In this document: positions 1 to 6,358 of the stretch, piece after piece
Position numbering within the stretch: the stretch's first letter is position 1
Layout of the letters: the number at the start of each line of letters is the position of its first letter
Source of the DNA: an uncultured Bacteroidales bacterium
GTDB taxonomy: Bacteria; Bacteroidota; Bacteroidia; Bacteroidales; UBA932
DNA length: 9,062 nt
Reading direction: 5' to 3'
Assembly (NCBI GenBank): GCA_946549475.1
Contig: CAMNQO010000064.1
Location: 1 to 9,062, forward strand
The notes under the pieces: generated by a model
Database searches by the model: none
Told to the model about the DNA's origin: nothing
The model's input: the letters and a program-made list of their open reading frames with translations, nothing else
Position numbers and translations under genes: made by a program

Positions 1-755
1 GTTTCCGCACGGACACCGTCCTTTATCCGGGATGCGCTGCGGGCCAGGACTTTTCCTCCTTCGGCTGCCCGGACGGTCCACCTGACTTCCAGGCGGGCGG
101 GGGCTCCGGCGTTGCGCAGGTCGGTGCTGACCCGGATGCGGGCGGCTCCGTCCTCTTCAAGCGCTTCCGTCCGGACGAAAATCCCGTTCCAGGCTACTCC
201 GGCCCTGGCTCCGATGGTCAGATGGACGGGGCGGTAGATGCCGCCGCCGGGATACCAGCGGCTTGAATTCGCTTTGTTCTCTACGCGGACGGCGACCAGA
301 TTGTCCCCTTCGTGTACCCACGGGGTGATATCCACGCGGAAGGAGGAATATCCGTACGGCCGGCCGCCGGCTTCGTGCCCGTTGACATAGACTGTCGAGC
401 CCGACATCACGCCCTCGAAATCCAGGAAGTACTGCGGCTCCCGGATGCCGCGGGGCAGGGCTTCGCTCAGACGGAGCGACTTGCGGTACCAGGCGGTTCC
501 CCACCACTCCAGTTTCCCGGTTTCGCCGGGATAGGACTGGACGAAAGGACCCTCCACGCCCCAGTCGTGGGGCAAATCGAGCGTCCGCCAGGAACTGTCG
601 TCAAAGGCGGTGTCGGCATACTCCGGGGCGTCTCCTTTGAAGAAACGCCAGTCCTTGTTCAGAAGGATGCGCTCCGGATATGTCTCCCGGGCGCAGGAAA
701 TGCCCAGCAGGCCGAGCCCGACCAGCGTCAGCAGGGGAAGAAAGCGTCGCATCAT
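1..755 (-). CDS. Glycoside hydrolase family 2, probable beta-galactosidase (C-terminal part outside window)
   Basis: This is likely the exo-enzyme that trims galactose from imported galacto-oligosaccharides. 251 residues are visible before the left edge. I chose the tandem ATG at 755/752, giving MMRRFLPLLTL...LGISC; an earlier out-of-phase ATG runs straight into a stop. The signal peptide ends at Cys21, probably a lipoprotein, though Gly at the -3 position of the lipobox is unusual. Residues about 27-182 are the GH2 jelly-roll sugar-binding domain: LLNKDWRFFKGD, LPHDWGVEGPF (61-71), WWGTAWYRK (84-92), DFEGVMSGSTVYVNGHEAGG (112-131), FRVDITPWVHEGDN and RWYPGGGIYRPVHL (166-179). An Ig-like domain begins near 188. 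The catalytic TIM barrel and both catalytic Glu residues lie outside the window. GH2 also includes beta-glucuronidases and beta-mannosidases; beta-galactosidase is inferred from the adjoining GH53. No acidic export signal follows Cys21 (ARETYPE), so a periplasmic location is plausible. It starts 7 bases after the GH53 stop. Confidence 0.92.
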   Translation of the reverse strand, partial: MMRRFLPLLTLVGLGLLGISCARETYPERILLNKDWRFFKGDAPEYADTAFDDSSWRTLDLPHDWGVEGPFVQSYPGETGKLEWWGTAWYRKSLRLSEALPRGIREPQYFLDFEGVMSGSTVYVNGHEAGGRPYGYSSFRVDITPWVHEGDNLVAVRVENKANSSRWYPGGGIYRPVHLTIGARAGVAWNGIFVRTEALEEDGAARIRVSTDLRNAGAPARLEVRWTVRAAEGGKVLARSASRIKDGVRAE

Positions 756-762
756 AGCCAGG

Positions 763-1815
763 TCATTCTTTGAAAGGGTCCAGCGCTTCGGTGGGGCGGC
801 CGTTTTTGAAACAGCCTTTGCGATAGCCGCCGTTGAATCCGCCCGGAGCCTGGGGCTCCCAGTAGAAAATGCCTTGCAGTCCGCTTCCGGCGGGCAGTTC
901 GCTCATAATCCGGGTCAGGACCTTCTTGCAGAAAGCGCCGTCATCCACGTGCATTCCGATTTCGCAGACCATCACCGGCTTGCCGTATTCGGCGGCGGCC
1001 TTCTTGAGGTTGGCGATCAGGGCGTCAGTCGATGTCAGGTCGTCCGAACCGCCTTCGTCGGAAGGTCCGGCGGGGTAGAAGGACACGCCGATCATATCGT
1101 AGGTGGCCTGCGTCTTGAGATAGCCGTAAATGCGGGTATAGTTGGCCCAGGTCTGGCCTCCGTCGATATGGACGATGGTCTTCGCGTCGGGGAATACTTC
1201 CTTGACCGCAGCGTGGCCGGCGTTGACGAGGGAAGCGAAATTGCTGCCGTTTTCCACCTTGCCCAGGTCATAGAGCATACCGCCGTGCGTTTCGTTGCCC
1301 ACCTGGACCCACTGGGGCTTGACGCCGATGGCTTTGAGTTTGCCCAGGACGCTCACGATGTGCTCCCGGACATCCTTCTGCAACTCTTCCAGCGTATGCC
1401 CTTCCCAGGCGGCGGGGACCTCCTGATGAAGGGGGTCCGCCCAGACATCGCTCAGGTGGAAGTCGATCATCACGGCCAGTCCCAGGGCCTTGGCCCGGCG
1501 GGCCTTGAGCAGCACATCCTCGCTGTTGCACCAGCCGTCGGCGGGATTGACCCAGACGCGCAGGCGGACGGCGTTCACGCCGCACTCGTCCCGGAGCAGT
1601 TTCATACACTCCGTTTCCTCGCCGGCGGCATTCTTGAATGTATAGTTCTTGTTTTCCATCAGGGTGAGCCAGCTGATGTCGGCGCCTTTGGCGTATGTGA
1701 GCACCGGCACATCGGGCTCGACGGGCACTACGGGCGGATTGTAAGGCAGTTGCTGGTTGCAGCTGCACGCAAGCGCCGCCCAGGCTGCCAGACTGAAAAT
1801 GACTATCTTTTTCAT
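763..1815 (-). CDS. Endo-beta-1,4-galactanase, glycoside hydrolase family 53, lipoprotein
   Basis: This enzyme hydrolyses internal beta-1,4 links in galactan (type I arabinogalactan, pectic side chains). It has 350 residues, a normal single-domain GH53 length. Residues 1-19 are a lipoprotein signal peptide ending LACSC, with Cys17 or Cys19 as the lipidated residue. A Pro-rich linker (24-37) leads to the TIM barrel. GH53 signatures in order: GADISWL (44-50), VRLRVWVNP (83-91), DFHLSDVWADP (118-128), VQVGNE (170-175) with acid/base Glu175, VSFYP (244-248), VMVCEIG (281-287) with nucleophile Glu285, and FYWEP (317-321). Both catalytic residues are present, so the enzyme should be active. No carbohydrate-binding module is attached. 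The start overlaps the stop of the upstream binding-protein gene by 4 bases (ATGA). No acidic residues follow the lipid-anchor Cys, so surface display is likely by analogy with other galactan PULs but not shown here. It is the gene that identifies the locus's substrate. Confidence 0.96.
   Translation of the reverse strand: MKKIVIFSLAAWAALACSCNQQLPYNPPVVPVEPDVPVLTYAKGADISWLTLMENKNYTFKNAAGEETECMKLLRDECGVNAVRLRVWVNPADGWCNSEDVLLKARRAKALGLAVMIDFHLSDVWADPLHQEVPAAWEGHTLEELQKDVREHIVSVLGKLKAIGVKPQWVQVGNETHGGMLYDLGKVENGSNFASLVNAGHAAVKEVFPDAKTIVHIDGGQTWANYTRIYGYLKTQATYDMIGVSFYPAGPSDEGGSDDLTSTDALIANLKKAAAEYGKPVMVCEIGMHVDDGAFCKKVLTRIMSELPAGSGLQGIFYWEPQAPGGFNGGYRKGCFKNGRPTEALDPFKE
1812..1815 (-). other. 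ATGA overlap, SusE-F-like stop / GH53 start
   Basis: The same four-base ATGA arrangement as at 4757-4760: ATG of the GH53 gene at 1815-1813 overlaps the TGA of the binding-protein gene at 1814-1812. Upstream sequence is A-rich (AAAATCGAAAAGCA) with no purine-rich Shine-Dalgarno core, as usual for Bacteroidota. Confidence 0.9.
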
Positions 1816-4760
1816 TGCTTTTCGATTTTATAGGTTCCTTTGCAGAGGTCTGCCGTGACGAGGAGGCTGTCCCCGACGGTAAATTCCGAACCGAGGGGGA
1901 TGTTCTTGTCGTTCGCGCCGCCGACATAGACCAGTTTGCCGTCGCTGCCGCCGAACTTGTTGTTCCAGTCGGTGCTTCCGTTCAGCACGATGGCGAATCC
2001 GTAGGGCGTTTCGGCCGTCAGGGAAACCGTTGCGGTGTATTCGCCGGCATTCGCCGTAGCCGTCATCGCCGAGAGGGTCCAGACATCGTTGAATCCCGTG
2101 ATGCTCACCTCCGTGATGGCCGTCGTGGAATAACTCAGGTTTTCCAGCGAAGCCTTCATCAGGTAGAGACCGGCTTCGGGGGCGGTGATGTTCGATTCAC
2201 CCTTGGAAACCAGGGTGCCGGAGGCGGCCGTACCGCCGTCCATCATACCGTAGTTGTCGTCCCAGTTGTTCTCTTCCTTATAGTATTTGTAACCCCAGGC
2301 GGAGTTGACGGGACAGGCCCCGGCATAGGAACGGGTACCTTCGTCGTAGAGACAGAGATAATAGTTGAAATTCCAGGTCCCCTCGCCCTCGGTGGCTCCG
2401 GCCAGGTAGAGTTTCTCGGGAACGCTTTCCGTCGGGGTGCTTCCGCCCTCGACGGAAAGGGTCATCGTAGCCATATCCAGCACCAGCGTCGCTTCTCCGC
2501 TGACGGAGCAGTTGAGGCTGATGGCGGAAGCGCTGCTGCCGAAACGGACGGCGTCCGCACGGCCGGCAAAGCCGAAGGCTTCCTCGCTGCCGGCGCTGTC
2601 GCCCGTCGTGGCGTTGTAGCGCGTACCGGTGCCCGAAAGTGTGAGGGAGTAGTTGCCGGCAGCGGCCGTGAAGCCGGCTTTCCACTGCCCGGCGCTGCGG
2701 TCGTAACTCATCGTGGCGTCGATGTCGCCTTCCACTTTGACGGAAGGCAGGTACAGGGCCTCCCAGCGTTTGTCGTTGGTGTCAGCCTTCACATAATAGC
2801 AGCCGGTCGAGCCGGGGAACCACAGATTCCAGCGGCTGTCGGACGAATCGAGTTCGAAGGTATGCCCGCTCTCTCCGACATTGCCCCAGAGGGTGTCGTC
2901 ACCCTCCTGGAGGAACCAGTTCATCCAGGCCGTCGCACCGATGAAACCTTCATACACGCCCTTGGCCGTGGCGGTGAGCAGGATGCCGGTGTCGGCTTTG
3001 TCGGAGTCGAGCACCTTGGCGGTCTGCATCGCAGGGTCTATGGGCTCGGTCGGATCGACGTATTTTTTCACCGAATACGTGCCCTTGACCAGATCGACGG
3101 TCACGTCCAGTTCGTCTCCGACGGCAAATTCCGCGGGGAGGGGAATGTTGAAGTTGTTGCCGCCGACATAGACGAGCTTGCCGTCCTTGCCGCCGAATTT
3201 GTCGTTCCAGTCCACGGTGCCGGGCAGGTTGTTGAGCGCGAAGATAAAGCCGTCCGGCGTCGCGTCCGTCAGGGTGACGCGGGCGTTGTACTCGCCCTCA
3301 TTCTCCGTGGCGGTCATTTCGAGCAGTTCCCACTCGCCGTTGAAACCGGACATCGAGACGCGGGTGATGGGGGTCGTGGAATAGGTCTTGTCGGCCAGCG
3401 ACACCTTCATCAGATAGAATCCGGGGGACGGGGCGTCGATGTTGTTGCCCAGTCCGAGGTCGATGGTGCCGGAAGCGGCGTCGCCGCTGCTCTTGCCGTA
3501 AAACTCGTCCCAGTTGTCCTTTTCCGTATAATAGCGGTAACCTTCGGCCGAATTGACCATACAGGCGCCGGCGTAGGACAGTTTGTCCTCGTCGTACAGC
3601 ACCAGGTAACTGTCGAAGTTCCAGGTCGGCTTGACGCCGCTGGGATAGATGTACGGAGGAATGACCACGACCGGAGCGCCGCCCTCTTCCATCTTGAGGG
3701 TCATATCGTCCAGATTGAGTTTGAGGGTCAGCGTTCCGGCGGATGTCGCCGTGACGCTGATGGCTCCGGCTTCCGTCCCGAACGTGACTTCGTCCGCCGT
3801 GCCGGCGAAGCCGACGGTCTTGTCCGCGGAGGCCCCGTCACCGGTGGACTTGTCGTACTGCTTGCCGGTGCCGCCGATGAGCAGGCTGTACGTCTTGGCT
3901 TCCGCCTCGAAGGTGAAGGTCCAGGTGTTGTCCGGCTTGTAGTAACTCATCGTACCGCTAAGGTCTCCGCTGAGGCTGAGTTCGGGCAGGTTGAGGGCAA
4001 TCCACTGGCGGTCTTTCGTATCGACGGTCACATAGTAGCAGCCGGCCGCGCCGGGGAACCACATATTCCAGTTGGTCTCGGAGGCGTCGATTTCAAAGAC
4101 GTGTCCGTCCTCGCCGACATTGCCCCAAAGCGTCTCGTCGCCCTCCTGGAGGAACCAGTTCATCCAGCCGCTGGCATTCATAAATCCTTCATAAATGCCC
4201 TCGGAGGTGGCCGTCAGTATCTGGCCGGTAGGGGTCAGGCTGCCTTTGGAGTCCGTATTGCCGGCCATTACGTAGGCGTGGCTCATATCGACGGGGAAGG
4301 TGGTGACATAGAGGCGGATGACATCGCTGTAAACGGGAGTCACGTTCGAGCCGACGGACGAAGCCATACGGATGTAGAGCGGAACCCGTTTTTCGCTCTC
4401 GAGACCGGCCCGGATGCAGAGTTTGTTGAGCTGGTCCACGTTGAGTTGGCAGTAGGTAACCCCTTTGGCGATGCTCTGCGTGGCGTATTGGGCGAAATCC
4501 TCGCTGCCGCTCAGTTGCAGGGTATTGGTGACCGCTCCGGCCGCCGCCCGGCCGTAACCGGTCGTGGCAACGCTGCTGTTGTCGTTCCAAAGCATCGAGA
4601 GGGCGAGGTTGGAGGCGTTTTCTTTCTTCAGCACCAATTCGTCGGCGGAGCAGTTGAGGACAACCTTCTCCGCTCCCCGCGTCGTGATTTTCTGGTCCTC
4701 TTCCTTGATGCAGGCGCTCAATGCGAGTGCCAGGACCAGCATCCATCCTATTCTTTTCAT
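1812..4760 (-). CDS. SusE/SusF-type surface glycan-binding lipoprotein with internal tandem duplication
   Basis: This is probably the PUL's surface glycan-binding protein, a non-catalytic lipoprotein that holds polysaccharide near SusCD. It has 982 residues, about twice the length of classical SusE or SusF. The signal peptide ends in a perfect lipobox LSAC (Cys17), followed by IKEED, an acidic stretch consistent with surface export. Residues about 30-157 resemble the SusE N-terminal Ig-like domain (ADELVLKKENASNLAL..., then a Thr/Leu-rich strand pattern to YVTTF). After it come two copies of a unit of about 400 residues (about 163-565 and 580-982). Each unit has an aromatic-rich first half (WMNWFLQEGD...LWGNVGE...WFPG..GCYYV) and a second half with SusE/F-like carbohydrate-binding folds (WNF..YL.LYDE, NW[D]..YG, G.YLMK.SL, DW[N].KFGG). 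Linkers near 361-370, 566-579 and 771-782 are Pro-, Thr- or Val-rich. The reading frame is intact. It overlaps both neighbours by 4 bases. Galactan binding is inferred from position and resemblance. I see no catalytic motif. Confidence 0.87.
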   Translation of the reverse strand: MKRIGWMLVLALALSACIKEEDQKITTRGAEKVVLNCSADELVLKKENASNLALSMLWNDNSSVATTGYGRAAAGAVTNTLQLSGSEDFAQYATQSIAKGVTYCQLNVDQLNKLCIRAGLESEKRVPLYIRMASSVGSNVTPVYSDVIRLYVTTFPVDMSHAYVMAGNTDSKGSLTPTGQILTATSEGIYEGFMNASGWMNWFLQEGDETLWGNVGEDGHVFEIDASETNWNMWFPGAAGCYYVTVDTKDRQWIALNLPELSLSGDLSGTMSYYKPDNTWTFTFEAEAKTYSLLIGGTGKQYDKSTGDGASADKTVGFAGTADEVTFGTEAGAISVTATSAGTLTLKLNLDDMTLKMEEGGAPVVVIPPYIYPSGVKPTWNFDSYLVLYDEDKLSYAGACMVNSAEGYRYYTEKDNWDEFYGKSSGDAASGTIDLGLGNNIDAPSPGFYLMKVSLADKTYSTTPITRVSMSGFNGEWELLEMTATENEGEYNARVTLTDATPDGFIFALNNLPGTVDWNDKFGGKDGKLVYVGGNNFNIPLPAEFAVGDELDVTVDLVKGTYSVKKYVDPTEPIDPAMQTAKVLDSDKADTGILLTATAKGVYEGFIGATAWMNWFLQEGDDTLWGNVGESGHTFELDSSDSRWNLWFPGSTGCYYVKADTNDKRWEALYLPSVKVEGDIDATMSYDRSAGQWKAGFTAAAGNYSLTLSGTGTRYNATTGDSAGSEEAFGFAGRADAVRFGSSASAISLNCSVSGEATLVLDMATMTLSVEGGSTPTESVPEKLYLAGATEGEGTWNFNYYLCLYDEGTRSYAGACPVNSAWGYKYYKEENNWDDNYGMMDGGTAASGTLVSKGESNITAPEAGLYLMKASLENLSYSTTAITEVSITGFNDVWTLSAMTATANAGEYTATVSLTAETPYGFAIVLNGSTDWNNKFGGSDGKLVYVGGANDKNIPLGSEFTVGDSLLVTADLCKGTYKIEKQ
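1815..3023 (-). repeat. Second copy of the ~400-residue internal duplication in the SusE/F-like protein
   Basis: Residues about 580-982. It reproduces the order of motifs in the first copy: the Trp block at W612, W615, W625, W644, W647, then W796, W833, Y837, W932 and FGG 936-938. In the most conserved stretch (residues 604-661 against 191-248) I count 41 identical residues of 58. The linker between copies (about 566-579, DPTEPIDPAMQT) is not repeated at the C-terminus, where the protein ends right after the repeat (KGTYKIEKQ). Confidence 0.85.
2902..2928. repeat. 27-base perfect direct repeat, copy 2
   Basis: Identical in all 27 bases to 4141-4167 and encoding the same part of the second Trp block. 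Surrounding sequence is similar but interrupted by substitutions (for example ttgcccca before it in both copies), as expected for an old in-gene duplication rather than a mobile element. Confidence 0.9.
3066..4274 (-). repeat. First copy of the ~400-residue internal duplication in the SusE/F-like protein
   Basis: Residues about 163-565 of the binding protein. Subparts by eye: an aromatic first half (about 163-358) holding the strongly conserved Trp block W199, W202, W212, W231, W234, and a second half (about 369-565) holding W380, N416/W417, Y421, W518 and FGG 522-524. The copy aligns with residues about 580-982 at an offset of 413-416 residues, with only small gaps. Boundaries are approximate because they were set by eye. 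Confidence 0.85.
4141..4167. repeat. 27-base perfect direct repeat, copy 1
   Basis: This 27-base block, starting ccctcctggaggaacc, is identical to 2902-2928. It encodes the WMNWFLQEG part of the first Trp block. The spacing of 1239 bases is 413 codons, equal to the protein repeat offset, so it is the best-preserved DNA trace of the internal duplication. Confidence 0.9.
4757..4760 (-). other. ATGA overlap, SusD stop / SusE-F-like start
   Basis: The four bases ATGA hold both the start of the binding-protein gene (4760-4758) and the TGA stop of SusD (4759-4757). This is the classic arrangement for termination-reinitiation coupling. The upstream bases (AATGATCT) contain no Shine-Dalgarno-like motif. 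Confidence 0.9.
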
Positions 4761-6355
4761 AGATCATTCACATTTTTGAGGTTCGGATTGGCCGAGATTT
4801 CTGCGGCCGGAATCGGATAGTATTCGTATTTGGCGTCCACGGCCCTGCCGTCAAGCACGCCGCCTTTCCATTGCCAAAGGTAAGCGCTGGTGGTGAAGCA
4901 GCCGAACCGGCGGAGGTCGGTGCGGCGCTGGGCTTCAAGATAGAATTCGCGGGCGCGTTCCTTGAGCATAAAATCCAGGCTGAAATTGCTGGCTACGACC
5001 GGGCTGGCCTGCGCACGCTCGCGGACTTCGTTGACCAGTCCCATCGCATCATCCGCGGAGGTCCCGGTGGCGCCTCGCAGGACGGCTTCCGCTTCCATCA
5101 GATAGACATCCGCCAGCCTCATCAGCGGCCAGTCGGTGTCCACTCCGTTTTCTGAAGTCGTGCTGGACGGGGTCCCGTCATCCTTGAGGTTGCTCCATTT
5201 CATTGCAAAATAACCGTTGGAGGGGTCGTCGATACCCTTGTCCAGGTTTTTCGTGCGTCCGGCGGAGTAGAAACGGCAGCGCGTGTCCGTGCTCTGGGTG
5301 ATATCGACGGGATCGAAAAGGTCAGGCAGTTCTCCGTGTACGCGGAAGGACCCCCAACCGACATCGATGCCGTATTTTTCCACCCCGATGATGTTTTCGT
5401 GGTCACACTGGCCGCAGACGACATAGGTGGCTCCTCCCCAGGTGACGGTGTGGGTGGCGTCGGTGACGAAAGCGAAAATGATTTCGTCGCTGCGCTTGTC
5501 GTTGTCGGCGTTGAAAAGTTTGCCGTAGTCTTCTTCCAGGGTGTATCCGGCCCCGCGGACTTTCTTGCAATAGGTCACGCAGTCTTCGTAATGGTCGCCC
5601 GCGCCATAGACTTCGGCGTTGAGGTACAGGCGGGCGAGCAGGAACCAAGCGGCCGCCTTGCAGGCCCTTCCGTATTCGACCCGGTCTTTCAGGCCGTCCG
5701 TTCCGTCGGAAATGGCTTTCAGTTCGCTCTCGATGTACTGGAACAGTTCCCCGGCATTGCGGGCCTCGGGCGTATAGGAGCCCATCGGGGTGTTTTCATC
5801 GACGAAGGCGCCCTGGTTGTACAGGTCGAGGACCATCCACCAGGCGAGGGCGCGGACGAAGCGGGCCTCGGCCATATAGCTGTTCACCTCGTTCTGTTCC
5901 GTCCCGGTCAACGAAGCGGCTTCGCTCCGGTGCCGGAGAAATTCGTTGCAGAGGGTGATGGTATAGTACAGACGGTAGTAGGTGTCGCCGACCCAGGGGT
6001 CGTTCTCGTCCCAGTTCATCGAGACCAGGTCGGTCATCTTGTCGCCGCTGAGCCAGGTGTAGGCGATTTCGTCGGTGGCCGCTTCCTGCAGATTGAAGTA
6101 GCAGCGCATCAGGTCCTGTCCGTTGTTGCTGGTGAGGTCGGCATTGCCGCCGCCCTTTTCCAGGCCGGTGAGTACGTAGGAACCATAGATTTTGGCCAGC
6201 ATCGAACGGTAGCCGTCGAGCGTGCTGTACACGGTGCCGGCATCGGTTTCCGAACTCGTGTCGGGACGCTGGTCAAGATCCTTGAAGCACGCGGTCGTGA
6301 GCGCCAGCGTGCAGACCAGTATGGCAAAATGTATCTTTTTCATAGTATTCTTCAT
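4757..6355 (-). CDS. SusD/RagB-family substrate-binding lipoprotein
   Basis: This is the surface lipoprotein that caps the SusC barrel and delivers glycan to it. It has 532 residues, a normal SusD length. The N-terminus is a lipoprotein signal peptide ending LTTAC with Cys23; acidic residues soon after (CFKDLD) resemble a Bacteroidota surface-export signal. SusD features in order: a helical N-terminal region (about 45-180) with AEARFVRALAWWMVLDLYNQ at 162-181; TPR-like AAWFLLARLYLNAE (235-248); RLADVYLMEAEAVL (413-426); ERAREFYLEAQRRTDLRRFG (466-485); and the typical C-terminus YYPIPAAEISANPNLKN (512-528). The first ATG directly follows the SusC stop with no gap. An in-frame ATG four codons later (6343) gives MKKIHFAILV, a more conventional signal-peptide start, so the true start is undecided between these two. 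No Shine-Dalgarno sequence is visible. The stop overlaps the start of the next gene by 4 bases. The galactan ligand is inferred from context. Confidence 0.97.
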   Translation of the reverse strand: MKNTMKKIHFAILVCTLALTTACFKDLDQRPDTSSETDAGTVYSTLDGYRSMLAKIYGSYVLTGLEKGGGNADLTSNNGQDLMRCYFNLQEAATDEIAYTWLSGDKMTDLVSMNWDENDPWVGDTYYRLYYTITLCNEFLRHRSEAASLTGTEQNEVNSYMAEARFVRALAWWMVLDLYNQGAFVDENTPMGSYTPEARNAGELFQYIESELKAISDGTDGLKDRVEYGRACKAAAWFLLARLYLNAEVYGAGDHYEDCVTYCKKVRGAGYTLEEDYGKLFNADNDKRSDEIIFAFVTDATHTVTWGGATYVVCGQCDHENIIGVEKYGIDVGWGSFRVHGELPDLFDPVDITQSTDTRCRFYSAGRTKNLDKGIDDPSNGYFAMKWSNLKDDGTPSSTTSENGVDTDWPLMRLADVYLMEAEAVLRGATGTSADDAMGLVNEVRERAQASPVVASNFSLDFMLKERAREFYLEAQRRTDLRRFGCFTTSAYLWQWKGGVLDGRAVDAKYEYYPIPAAEISANPNLKNVNDL

Positions 6356-6358
6356 TTA
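6353..6358 (-). other. SusC stop / SusD start junction with no spacer
   Basis: On the minus strand the TAA that ends SusC is followed at once by the ATG of SusD. No room exists for a promoter or a conventional ribosome-binding site, so translation of SusD is probably coupled to SusC unless the ATG at 6343 is used. Confidence 0.85.

Noticed and set aside
157..507. 116-codon minus-strand open frame near the left edge
   Set aside because: It lies in another frame of the GH2 gene, whose sugar-binding domain reads continuously through this stretch. The Arg/Pro-rich product is typical of a shadow in GC-rich DNA.
610..1833. 407-codon plus-strand open frame opposite the GH53 gene
   Set aside because: Same codon-aligned shadow effect. 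The minus strand encodes a complete GH53 enzyme with catalytic residues, and the plus product resembles nothing I recognise.
1812..4760. The binding-protein gene as two fused or frameshift-joined genes
   Set aside because: One uninterrupted frame has a single lipoprotein signal at its N-terminus. The second unit has no start, signal peptide or Cys anchor, so an internal duplication explains it better.
1815..4820. 1001-codon plus-strand open frame opposite the SusE/F-like gene
   Set aside because: It is codon-aligned antisense to a well-supported gene, its product has no recognisable domain or signal peptide, and its openness follows from codon bias in the sense gene. Reported only as a codon-use observation.
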